From: Micrococcales bacterium
Lineage (GTDB): Bacteria; Actinomycetota; Actinomycetes; Actinomycetales; Dermatophilaceae
DNA: 6,922 bases
Direction: 5' to 3'
Assembly: GCA_003157445.1 (NCBI GenBank)
Contig: PMJN01000047.1
Span: 1-6,922 of the forward strand
The position numbers were made by a program, and so were the translations under genes. The notes under the pieces are model-generated. The model had not been told where the DNA came from and made no database searches. It saw only the letters and a list, made by a program, of their open reading frames with translations. Shown here one piece after another: positions 1 through 5,567 of this stretch. The number at the start of each line of letters is the position of its first letter. The stretch's first letter is position 1.

Positions 1-3
1 CAT
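1..3 (-). CDS. Start codon of a further gene downstream of CDO (cut by window edge)
   Basis: On the minus strand an ATG occupies the last three bases of the window and is preceded by GGAGA at 13-9 with a 5-nt spacer, a good ribosome binding site. The ATG lies 53 nt after the CDO stop on the same strand, so it is probably the next gene of the CDO operon. None of the protein is visible. In many actinobacteria a rhodanese-domain protein follows CDO, which makes that a reasonable guess, but this is neighbourhood knowledge and not something seen here. Confidence 0.35.
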
Positions 4-56
4 CTCGGTCTCCAGATAGAGCGGGCGAGTCGGAGCTTGGGGTGCGTAGATCGTGG

Positions 57-548
57 TCACCAGTTCACCCCAACCTGGTCGACACCGGTGACCTGTAACC
101 CGGTTGACGTCACGGCGTATCGCGTCATCCTCGTGAGGCGAGGTGCGTACAGGTGTACGGAGAAGGCCGTCTGCAGGCCGACGTTGAACACGTTGTGTAC
201 GTGGTTGGGAGTAAAGGCCCGGCCTTGGCCGCCCGTCAGCGTCCGGTGGATGTGGCGGTGACCATGTGAGGTCTGCTCTTCCAGGGTTCCGCTGACGGTG
301 AGGAAGGCGCCGGCGGACTCGCCGTGATCGTGCCATCCGGTGCCGGTGCCGGCGGGCCAGGAGAGCAGCCAGATCTGGAGGTAGGGGCTGGAGTCGAGCT
401 CAACCCAGCGGCGTTCTCCTGACTGGTGATCGATCAGGGTGGTCAGGTCGGGGTCAGAGGCGAACAGGCGTGCGGTGCGTAGTAGCTGGGCGGGGCTGAA
501 CCGGTCGATGCCGGCTGAGCCCAACGTGCGTGTCGGGGTAAGAGTCAT
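57..548 (-). CDS. cdo: Cysteine dioxygenase (type I, cupin)
   Basis: Predicted cytoplasmic non-haem iron enzyme of 163 aa that oxidises L-cysteine with O2 to cysteine sulfinate, the entry to cysteine catabolism. The cupin signature is GWHDHGESAGAF (residues 71-82), giving iron ligands His73 and His75. The third ligand is probably His118 in HVHNVFN. The SVHLYAP segment (130-136) matches the conserved C-terminal His/Tyr pair of the family (His132, Tyr134). Gly80 stands where mammalian CDO has the Cys of the Cys-Tyr cofactor, as is usual in bacteria. The length is normal for small actinobacterial CDOs. The frame is open further upstream to 614, but AGGAGA at 558-553, four bases before the ATG at 548, decides the start. 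It follows a SAM-IV riboswitch and a Cys-containing leader ORF that overlaps its first 95 bases in another frame, so expression is probably tied to both SAM and cysteine supply. Confidence 0.92.
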   Translation of the reverse strand: MTLTPTRTLGSAGIDRFSPAQLLRTARLFASDPDLTTLIDHQSGERRWVELDSSPYLQIWLLSWPAGTGTGWHDHGESAGAFLTVSGTLEEQTSHGHRHIHRTLTGGQGRAFTPNHVHNVFNVGLQTAFSVHLYAPRLTRMTRYAVTSTGLQVTGVDQVGVNW

Positions 549-678
549 TGTTTCTCCTGAGGTCAGTGCTGGGTGTCGGGCGAAGGCCTGCGGGCATTCG
601 CTGACAGAGGTCACTGGCGGTCAGGGACAGGTCGATGTGGCGACGCAGATACGGCGTGTGCGCTGCGGTGAGGTTCAT
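454..678 (-). CDS. Cys-containing leader peptide ORF upstream of CDO
   Basis: Small ORF between the SAM-IV riboswitch and CDO. Its ATG at 678 has GGAGA at 688-684 with a 5-6 nt spacer. The N-terminal part carries LRRHIDLSLTASDLC (residues 11-25). That RRH-I/V-D-L...C pattern is the hallmark, as I recall it, of the short 'putative leader peptide' family found ahead of sulfur metabolism genes in actinobacteria. A single Cys codon (TGT, 606-604) lies at residue 25. Known members usually stop soon after the Cys, whereas this frame stays open for 74 codons and ends inside CDO. The conserved function probably lies in the first ~26 codons and the rest may be incidental. It likely acts in cis, with ribosome progress at the Cys codon affecting CDO translation. 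A hairpin starts 2-3 nt past that codon (601-580). The peptide itself is unlikely to have a separate role. Confidence 0.6.
   Translation of the reverse strand: MNLTAAHTPYLRRHIDLSLTASDLCQRMPAGLRPTPSTDLRRNNDSYPDTHVGLSRHRPVQPRPATTHRTPVRL
580..601 (-). promoter_or_regulatory. Hairpin just after the leader Cys codon
   Basis: In the minus-strand transcript GCGAA (601-597) pairs with UUCGC (584-580). GCC (595-593) pairs with GGC (588-586) across one U-C mismatch, leaving loop CGCA. The hairpin begins 2-3 nt past the Cys25 codon of the leader ORF and ends about 22 nt before the CDO Shine-Dalgarno. A ribosome paused at the Cys codon would melt it, so it could be part of an attenuator. Pairing is seen in the sequence; the function is inferred. 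Confidence 0.4.
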
Positions 679-701
679 CGTTGGTCTCCGGTACGTCTTT
701 C

Positions 702-721
702 GGGACTACCTGAGCAGCCCC
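702..721 (-). promoter_or_regulatory. Expression-platform hairpin of riboswitch copy 1
   Basis: Directly at the 3' end of the aptamer, GGGGCUGC (721-714) can pair with GUAGUCCC (709-702) around loop UCAG, an 8-bp stem with two G-U pairs. It shares its first G residues with the aptamer's 3' pseudoknot strand, so it should compete with the ligand-bound fold. The same stem is present after copy 2, where the three base differences all keep pairing through G-U/A-U exchange. Confidence 0.6.
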
Positions 722-830
722 GCGCTTGCTCGGGCCGATTGGCCTGAGCCAGGTCGTCACCCGGGGCACCCCACCGCGGAAGGAGGGTTGCCGGCCAGCA
801 AGCCGGGGCTACGCGCTGGCACTCGTGACC
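719..830 (-). promoter_or_regulatory. SAM-IV riboswitch aptamer, copy 1 (upstream of leader peptide and CDO)
   Basis: Read on the minus strand this begins GGTCACGAGTGCCAGCG, continues CCCCGGCTTGCTGGCCGGCAACCC in two conserved blocks and CCGCGGTGGGGTGCC, and closes P1 with GACC. This is the SAM-IV consensus almost base for base as I remember it from actinomycete sequences. GGTC at the 5' end pairs with GACC. A hairpin with arms GGCC and GGCC follows. The terminal GCGCGGG can pair with the CCGCG loop to form the class-typical pseudoknot. It senses S-adenosylmethionine and normally switches genes off when SAM is plentiful. The predicted promoter places transcription start at or within a few bases of the aptamer's 5' end. 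The controlled genes here are a leader peptide and CDO, not the usual methionine biosynthesis genes. Confidence 0.93.
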
Positions 831-832
831 TG
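719..832 (-). repeat. Long inverted repeat, arm 1 (riboswitch)
   Basis: These 114 bases are identical, in opposite orientation, to 2737-2850. Similarity continues past a 2-base mismatch into the promoter (TGGTCGATCCTTCA in both). The two arms face each other across about 1.9 kb holding the M20 gene. Confidence 0.9.
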
Positions 833-837
833 GTTGA

Positions 838-866
838 AGGATCGACCACCTAGGCGCGAGTGTCAA
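838..866 (-). promoter_or_regulatory. Promoter for riboswitch 1 / leader / CDO
   Basis: The minus strand has a consensus -35 TTGACA (866-861), a 17-nt spacer and -10 GATCCT (843-838), which keeps the key A2 and T6. Start of transcription would fall near 831, at the aptamer's first base. The same hexamers and spacing occur before riboswitch copy 2 although most of the spacer differs, which supports function. Confidence 0.75.
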
Positions 867-898
867 GGTATCCGGGAACTGCCTCCACCATCTGAGAC

Positions 899-938
899 AT
901 AACGGTGAGTTATTCGCCTAATAATGCTTCATTATTAT
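899..938 (+). promoter_or_regulatory. AT-rich operator/promoter region of the M20 gene
   Basis: In an otherwise GC-rich stretch there are two inverted repeats. ATAAC-GGTGA-GTTAT spans 899-913. TAATAATG and CATTATTA around a CTT centre span 919-937 and match perfectly over 8 bp. The second overlaps a good -10 candidate TATTAT (933-938); no strong -35 is seen. Such a palindrome over a -10 suggests a repressor site for the M20 gene, whose start lies about 70 bases downstream. The regulator is not identifiable in this window. Confidence 0.5.
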
Positions 939-1010
939 ACGTTCCGTGCCACATGGTCCGGCATGGTCGGGGGCTCACCTGACTCCTCACCCCGACCAGA
1001 AGGATCGATC

Positions 1011-2207
1011 GTGACCTCTGCACTGGACTGGACCAAACGACTGGTGTCTGTGGACACCACAAGTCGCGGGTCGAACCTCGAGCTCATCGACGTCGTGTCC
1101 AAAGAGCTGCAGGGCCACGGGCTGAGACCAGCCGTTCTGCCCAACGACGATGGGACAAAGGCCAACCTCGTGGTCACCATCCCCGACCGCGACGGCCGCA
1201 GCGATGGTGGGATTGCGCTGTCCGGACACACAGACGTCGTGCCCGTCGACGGCCAGGACTGGGACACGGACCCATTCACGCCACAGATCCGCGATGGTCG
1301 GCTCTTCGGGCGCGGCACCTGCGACATGAAAGCCTTCATCGGTGTCATCCTGGCCACGCTGCCGGACCTCGCCCGAGCCCCACTGGCTGAACCAGTGCAC
1401 ATCGTGCTGTCCTACGACGAGGAGGTCGGATGCCTGGGCGCCGCCAGGATGGTGGGGGAACTTGCCGAGCTGGGTGTGCGGCCGACAACCTGCATCGTCG
1501 GCGAGCCAACCCGCATGCGGGTGACCTCCGGGCACAAGTCGGTCAACCTGCTGGAGCTAACCGTCCATGGGGTGGCAGCCCACTCCTCCCTCACTCCGCA
1601 GGGCGTCAACGCGATCGAATACGCTGCGCGGGCCATCGGGTTCATCCGCTGCCTTTCTGAGGAGTTCAAGCGGGAGGGGCCGTACGACAAGGCCTACGAT
1701 GTGCCGTACACGACGGCCAGCGTGAACCTCGTAGATGGTGGATCAGCGGGCAATATCGTTGCAGATCTGTGCCGTGCCCAGTTCGAGTTCCGCGCCCTGG
1801 CAGCGGTGGACCCCAACGAAGTGCGGGCCCGTATTCAGGCCTACTGCGATGACCTGCAGGAGCGCATGCGGCAGGAGAACACGCAAGCACACGTCGAACT
1901 ACGGACCCTCGCCATGGTTCCCGGCCTCGACACTGGTGGGGCGAGCCCGGCAGTACGGCTCGGGGCAGTCCTCGGGGGCATTCCCTCAACCAACAAGGTC
2001 ACCTACGGAACCGAGGCAGGGCTGTTCCAGGGGGCCGGCATCGAGACCATAGTGTGTGGTCCCGGCGACATTCGCCAGGCGCACACCGCCAATGAGTTCG
2101 TCGAGCTTGACCAGCTTCGGGCCTGCGAGACCTTCTTGGAAAACCTCGTGCTTCACCTGAGCACGCCGTCACCGGTCACGGCTCATAGCGCCGTACATCC
2201 AGGTTGA
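1011..2207 (+). CDS. argE: M20 family metallopeptidase, acetylornithine deacetylase (ArgE)-like
   Basis: Predicted cytoplasmic two-metal hydrolase of 398 aa (E. coli ArgE is about the same size) that cleaves N-acyl amino acids. Visible motifs in order are SGHTDVVPVDG (metal His73, Asp75), GRGTCDMK (bridging Asp105), SYDEEVG (catalytic Glu137 and metal Glu138), VGEPTRM (Glu165 region), KSVN and AAHSS of the dimerisation domain, and GDIRQAHTANEFVE with the last metal His358. All key residues are present, so it should be active. GTG at 1011 is chosen because AGAAGGA (998-1004) sits six bases before it; the open frame back to 924 has no such site. It has its own AT-rich control region and lies between two inverted SAM-IV riboswitches. 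Most actinobacteria make ornithine through ArgJ, so the true substrate may be another N-acyl amino acid. Release of cysteine or a cysteine conjugate would fit the neighbours but is only inference. Confidence 0.88.
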   Translation: MTSALDWTKRLVSVDTTSRGSNLELIDVVSKELQGHGLRPAVLPNDDGTKANLVVTIPDRDGRSDGGIALSGHTDVVPVDGQDWDTDPFTPQIRDGRLFGRGTCDMKAFIGVILATLPDLARAPLAEPVHIVLSYDEEVGCLGAARMVGELAELGVRPTTCIVGEPTRMRVTSGHKSVNLLELTVHGVAAHSSLTPQGVNAIEYAARAIGFIRCLSEEFKREGPYDKAYDVPYTTASVNLVDGGSAGNIVADLCRAQFEFRALAAVDPNEVRARIQAYCDDLQERMRQENTQAHVELRTLAMVPGLDTGGASPAVRLGAVLGGIPSTNKVTYGTEAGLFQGAGIETIVCGPGDIRQAHTANEFVELDQLRACETFLENLVLHLSTPSPVTAHSAVHPG

Positions 2208-2702
2208 CCGTGCCACCAACACTGTCACCACGACCCACCCGGGTGGCAAGCCCCGGGTGATGTCGCAGCGGTTCTGTTCGAAACTCGCCTTGGCGGTCTC
2301 AATCGTGGCGCATAGGCAAATCGCCAGGCATGGCTCGCATCCGCTTTGGGGTCATCAGTTCGCTCCTGCTCAAGAACCCGGTCGTTCAGGGCCGGGAGGA
2401 CAACCTTCCGGCGCTGGGTGCAGGGCTGTCGGTTCAGTTCTGGGGGGGGGCGATAACCAAAGCTGTTGTGCGTCTTGAGTTGTAGGACCGGCAGTGAACT
2501 GTGCCAGGCCCTGTGCGGCCGCGCGTGCAGACTTGGCAGTTTTGGCCCTGCCGGTCACGGGCGAACCTGCACATGTTGCCTTCGGGTAGCAGTTGGAATC
2601 CTGGTCATTTGTGGCCGGGAGGAGGTCAAAGCCGTCGACGCGCACTCGGGGGCGTATCGGTTTCACGGCCAGGTCCGGCCAGTGAGACGGGAGCCTCGAA
2701 CA
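2208..2702. other. Intergenic stretch without a recognised gene
   Basis: About 500 bases with no convincing coding region. A 51-codon plus-strand frame (2330-2485, starting MARIRFGVISSLLLKNPV) has only a weak CAGG ahead of it and crosses a run of nine G at 2442-2450. A minus-strand frame (2735-2370) starts inside the promoter of riboswitch 2 and shows no family I know. The stretch may hold remnants of a lost gene; nothing proves this. No inverted-repeat insertion sequence ends were seen. Confidence 0.5.
2237..2258 (+). terminator. Possible weak terminator hairpin after the M20 gene
   Basis: ACCCGGG (2237-2243) pairs with CCCGGGT (2252-2258) around an 8-base loop, starting 30 bases after the stop codon. 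There is no T tract, as is common in high-GC actinomycetes, so the call is tentative. Confidence 0.3.
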
Positions 2703-2731
2703 TTGACACTGGCTCGAACGTGGTCGATCCT
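2703..2731 (+). promoter_or_regulatory. Promoter for riboswitch 2 / class V enzyme
   Basis: TTGACA at 2703-2708, a 17-nt spacer and GATCCT at 2726-2731, identical in hexamers and spacing to the promoter of riboswitch copy 1 while most of the spacer is different. Transcription would begin near 2738, at the aptamer's first bases. Confidence 0.75.
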
Positions 2732-2736
2732 TCACT

Positions 2737-2850
2737 CAGGTCACGAGTGCCAGCGCGTAGCCCCGGCTTGCTGGCCGGCAACCCTCCTTCCGCGGTGGGG
2801 TGCCCCGGGTGACGACCTGGCTCAGGCCAATCGGCCCGAGCAAGCGCGGG
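2737..2850 (+). repeat. Long inverted repeat, arm 2 (riboswitch)
   Basis: 114 bases identical to the reverse complement of 719-832. See the other arm; together they bracket the M20 gene. Confidence 0.9.
2739..2850 (+). promoter_or_regulatory. SAM-IV riboswitch aptamer, copy 2 (upstream of class V enzyme)
   Basis: Identical to copy 1 over the whole aptamer: P1 strand GGTC at 2739, the conserved GAGTGCCAGCG, the CCCCGGCTTGCTGGCCGG hairpin, GCAACCCTCC, CCGCGGTGGGGTGCC, the closing GACC, a GGCC hairpin and the terminal GCGCGGG pseudoknot strand. It ends 39 bases before the start codon of the class V enzyme, with no leader peptide between. SAM binding is expected to lower translation or transcription of that gene. 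It also overlaps the first bases of a longer in-frame ORF from 2800, which is one reason to reject that longer start. Confidence 0.93.
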
Positions 2851-2885
2851 ACTACCCAGGTGGTCCCGATAGGCCACCAGAGGAC
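2848..2885 (+). promoter_or_regulatory. Expression platform of riboswitch copy 2
   Basis: GGGACUAC (2848-2855) pairs with GUGGUCCC (2860-2867) around loop CCAG and shares GGG with the aptamer pseudoknot strand. The same 3' arm offers GUCC (2863-2866) to pair with GGAC (2882-2885), which includes part of the Shine-Dalgarno AGAGGA (2879-2884). A further alternative is GGUGGU (2859-2864) with GCCACC (2873-2878). A simple OFF model follows: SAM holds the pseudoknot, freeing the GUGGUCC arm to cover the ribosome site. The pairings are visible; the switching is inferred. Confidence 0.5.
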
Positions 2886-2889
2886 TGCC

Positions 2890-4284
2890 ATGACTGTCAC
2901 CGCAGAACGCTCAACGCCCGTCCTGTCCCACCCCAACGACCGGCTCCGCGCCGCCCGGAGCGGCGCTCTGCTCGCCGTCGTCGGCGCCGACACCCGCGTG
3001 CCGCTGATCGACGGCACGACCCGCACCTATGTCAACCTTGACAACGCGGCGAGCGCGCCCGCCCTGGAGCGGGTGGCTGCGCGGGTGAACGAGGTCCTGC
3101 CGCTGTATGCCAGCGTGCACCGCGGCGCGGGGTACCTGTCCCAGGTCTCGACGGCGCTCTACGAGTCCTCCCGGCAGACGATCGCGCGGTTCGTCGGCGC
3201 CCGCCAGGACGACGTCGCGATCATCACCCGCAACACCACGGACGCACTGAATCTGCTCGCTGGGTGCGTTCCCGATGGCGGCCTCGTGCTGGTGCTCGAC
3301 CTCGAACACCACGCGAACCTGCTTCCCTGGCAACGGGTTGCGGCGACCGTGCTGCCGATCCAGGACACTGTTGCGCAGACGCTGGCGGCGCTGACCATTG
3401 AGCTCGCGCGGGTGCCCTACGCGATGGTGGCGACCACGGGAGCCTCGAACGTCACAGGTGAGGCGCTGCCCGTTGAGGCGGTTGTGCGTCTTGCACACGA
3501 TGCCGGGGCGCGCGTCGTGGTGGATGGTGCCCAGCTCGTCCCGCACCGTGGGTTCTCCCTGGCCGAAACCGGCGCGGACTATGTTGCGTTCTCGGGGCAC
3601 AAGACGTACGCACCCTTCGGGGCGGGAGCCCTGATCGGGCGGCGCGACTGGCTCGACGACGCCCCCGCATACCTTGCCGGCGGCGGCGCGGTGCGGGAGG
3701 TGCGCCCTGACCGGACACTCTGGACGACGGTGCCCGCGCGCCACGAGGCGGGCTCGCCCAACGTGATCGGCGCGATCGCCCTGGCCGAGGCCTGCGAGGC
3801 GCTCGCAGCCCTGCCTGCCGGTGCGCTGGTCGCGCATGAAGATGCGCTACGGACACGGCTGGTCGAGGGGCTCGGCGCGATTGACGGTGTGGACGTGTTG
3901 CACATTTGGCCAGACTCGGTGAAGCCCGTCGGCGTGGTCACGTTCAACGTCGTGGGGCATGACCCGGGCCTGGTGGCTGCATATCTCGCGGCCGAGCATG
4001 GAATCGGCGTGCGCGACGGCCGGTTCTGCGCGCACCCGCTGCTCGCCCGGCTTGGTGCGCCGAGTGGTGCGGTGCGCGCCAGCGTTGGGGTCGGGACCGA
4101 GTCCGAGGCGGTGGAGCGCCTGATCTGCGCCGTGCAGGCCTACATCACAACGGGCCTGACCGCACGTTACGTCGTGGTGGACGGCTGCTGGGCCATTGCG
4201 GACGACCCTCGCCCGTTGATCCAGGTCCACGGCCTGCTTGGGCTAGCGGCGCAGGCCGCTGCTTGCACCTCCACCTCGGGGTGA
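2890..4284 (+). CDS. Class V PLP-dependent enzyme, cysteine desulfurase (SufS/CsdA)-like
   Basis: 464-aa fold-type I PLP enzyme. The N-terminal half has VNLDNAASAPAL, the substrate-site motif at the start of this family. EHHANLLPW (His140/141) stacks on the cofactor. VVVDGAQLVPH provides Asp212 for the pyridine nitrogen. SGHKTYAPFG carries the Schiff-base Lys238. Near the C terminus VRDGRFCAHPLL places Cys380 where SufS has its catalytic persulfide Cys, so removal of sulfur from cysteine or a related amino acid is likely. About 45 residues follow the core, including the VVVDGCWAIADDPRPL stretch. ATG at 2890 is set by AGAGGA five bases upstream; a longer frame from 2800 would run through the riboswitch. 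No suf or isc partners are adjacent, so a dedicated sulfur-transfer or catabolic role is more likely than general Fe-S assembly. Control is by the SAM-IV riboswitch directly in front. An EgtE-like lyase or isopenicillin-epimerase-like enzyme is the alternative. Confidence 0.85.
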   Translation: MTVTAERSTPVLSHPNDRLRAARSGALLAVVGADTRVPLIDGTTRTYVNLDNAASAPALERVAARVNEVLPLYASVHRGAGYLSQVSTALYESSRQTIARFVGARQDDVAIITRNTTDALNLLAGCVPDGGLVLVLDLEHHANLLPWQRVAATVLPIQDTVAQTLAALTIELARVPYAMVATTGASNVTGEALPVEAVVRLAHDAGARVVVDGAQLVPHRGFSLAETGADYVAFSGHKTYAPFGAGALIGRRDWLDDAPAYLAGGGAVREVRPDRTLWTTVPARHEAGSPNVIGAIALAEACEALAALPAGALVAHEDALRTRLVEGLGAIDGVDVLHIWPDSVKPVGVVTFNVVGHDPGLVAAYLAAEHGIGVRDGRFCAHPLLARLGAPSGAVRASVGVGTESEAVERLICAVQAYITTGLTARYVVVDGCWAIADDPRPLIQVHGLLGLAAQAAACTSTSG

Positions 4285-4787
4285 CCACCGCGCTGGGCCG
4301 GACACGTCATGGCTTGGGCACGTCGCCTTCCAGCACTTGTCACGGACAGCATGATCTGGCTCTGCGCCCTGACCTCGATCCCTTCAATGGCTCGCTCAGT
4401 TTCCGGGGGGCGCGGTGTACTTCGGTGTCGCAATGATGAGGGGCACGAGCTGGTTGGTGTCCAGCTTCCTTCAGGGCCTGTACCTGCCATGGGCTATGGA
4501 ACTGCCTGCCGACCGATGCATCGGGGGCGCGATCGCAGGGGGCGTTGGTGAGCTTGCGTGCTGATCCTGGCGTTTGCGTCACTGCCGCGCACCACCCGAT
4601 CCCCAGCGTGGACCACTGGAATCTGATCCTCGCTTTCGTACTGATGATCCGGGGCTTCATGATGACCGCTGGCTGGCGCCGACCTTCCGACGTCGACCAG
4701 CCGACCGGATCTGTGTGCCCCCGCCATTTCGACATGGTCAGCTGTGGTTCACGCCAGTTCGGCCCAGGGGCGCAGGACCTAGGCGGA
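4285..4787. other. Stretch without a recognised gene; possible decayed coding sequence
   Basis: No frame shows a known family. A hydrophobic plus-strand segment appears in one frame around 4413-4556 (FGVAMMRGTSWLVSSFLQG...GGVGELAC, then stop), and another hydrophobic stretch (NLILAFVLMIRGFMMTAGW) lies in a different frame around 4619-4675. This pattern could be an old membrane protein gene broken by frameshifts, or chance. Minus-strand frames here look like shadows. No clear terminator was found for either of the two converging genes, the class V enzyme and the TetR regulator. Confidence 0.4.
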
Positions 4788-5507
4788 TCAAGCCCCTTGA
4801 GATTGCGTCAGGCCGAGGTTCTGGGCTACGCCGCGCATCTGGTAGCTGAAGTAGGCCTCGTAGTCGTGGATCACGTTGTTGAGGTGACCGAACAGCTCGA
4901 AGCCGATGCTGCCCACCAGCTGTGTCCACGCCGCCAGCGCGCGTGCGAGGTGCTGGTCGCTCAGCACCGGAGCTACCGTTTCACGCAGCGACTTCAGGTC
5001 GGCACGCACGGCCCTGGGGATCGGGCGGTCATCTGGGGGGAGAACCTGACCGGACTGGACGGCGTCGCTGAGGATCTGCAGCACGAGTAGCGGAATCCGC
5101 ACGGCGGGGTCCACCGTGTCGGCGGGCGCCCGGTAGCCAGGTACAGGGCTGCCGAAGATCAGCGCGTACTCCTGAGGATGCGCCACTGCCCACCTGCGTA
5201 CCGCGCCCACGAGCGACATCCACCGGCCCGAAACGTCGGCACGTGACACAGCAGACTCAGCCTGCGCAGCTGCCGCCCCGACAGCTTCGTAGGCGTCGAC
5301 AATCAACGCTGTGAGCAGCTGGTCGCGGCTTGGGAAATACCGGTAGACGGTTGAGGAGCCCATCCCGGTCTCTCGAGCAACGGCACGAAGCGAAAGTGCC
5401 GCCGTTCCACGAGCCGCTAACTGGCGGCGCGCAACCTCCTTGATCTGGCGGGTCAGCTCCTCCCGAACCCTGGCACGCGCCGTTCTCGGCGCACTGGGCT
5501 GCGTCAT
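4788..5507 (-). CDS. TetR/AcrR family transcriptional regulator
   Basis: 239-aa DNA-binding repressor. The N-terminal helix-turn-helix is clear at about residues 38-65 of the protein, with LSLRAVARETGMGSSTVYRYFPSR followed by DQLLTAL. The C-terminal ligand domain (IPLLVLQIL, RALAAWTQLVGSIGFELFGHL) resembles the TetR_C_33/WHG type of actinobacteria. The inducer cannot be predicted. The start is uncertain between ATG at 5507 and an in-frame GTG at 5516; neither has a strong Shine-Dalgarno. The gene diverges from the small ORF/ribB/plsC operon. A perfect palindrome lies over its own promoter -10, so it probably represses itself and perhaps the divergent operon. Confidence 0.9.
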   Translation of the reverse strand: MTQPSAPRTARARVREELTRQIKEVARRQLAARGTAALSLRAVARETGMGSSTVYRYFPSRDQLLTALIVDAYEAVGAAAAQAESAVSRADVSGRWMSLVGAVRRWAVAHPQEYALIFGSPVPGYRAPADTVDPAVRIPLLVLQILSDAVQSGQVLPPDDRPIPRAVRADLKSLRETVAPVLSDQHLARALAAWTQLVGSIGFELFGHLNNVIHDYEAYFSYQMRGVAQNLGLTQSQGA

Positions 5508-5544
5508 GATGACCACTATGCCCGTCTATATGATCAGTGGCAAG

Positions 5545-5567
5545 AAACATGATCAGTGATCATGTTT
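5545..5567. promoter_or_regulatory. Palindromic operator in the tetR-ribB intergenic region
   Basis: Perfect 11-bp arms, AAACATGATCA and TGATCATGTTT, around a single G. It overlaps the predicted -10 of the TetR gene. A further TGATCA with the same flank (5531-5540) and a partial copy GGATCACTG (5568-5576) lie beside it, so several dimers may bind. This is the best candidate site for the adjacent TetR protein. Confidence 0.7.

Noticed and set aside
549..614. Longer CDO start at 614
   Set aside because: The AGGAGA four bases before 548 fits the internal ATG, and the extra 22 residues are not CDO-like.
924..1010. Upstream start for the M20 deacetylase at 924
   Set aside because: The ATG lies inside the AT-rich palindrome/-10 region, lacks a ribosome site, and the extra residues do not resemble the family; GTG 1011 has AGAAGGA.
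2208..2702. Insertion sequence remnant
   Set aside because: No terminal inverted repeats, target duplication or transposase motif could be found.
2800..2889. N-terminal extension of the class V enzyme to an ATG at 2800
   Set aside because: It would be translated from within the riboswitch aptamer, has no ribosome site, and the ATG at 2890 has AGAGGA at proper spacing.
2466..3041. 191-codon plus-strand frame through promoter and riboswitch 2
   Set aside because: It crosses the aptamer and the start of the class V gene in another frame and shows no family; a shadow of GC-rich DNA.
2911..3837. 308-codon minus-strand frame opposite the class V enzyme
   Set aside because: Antisense shadow of a clearly real gene with strong GC bias; composition rich in Arg/Gly and no motif.
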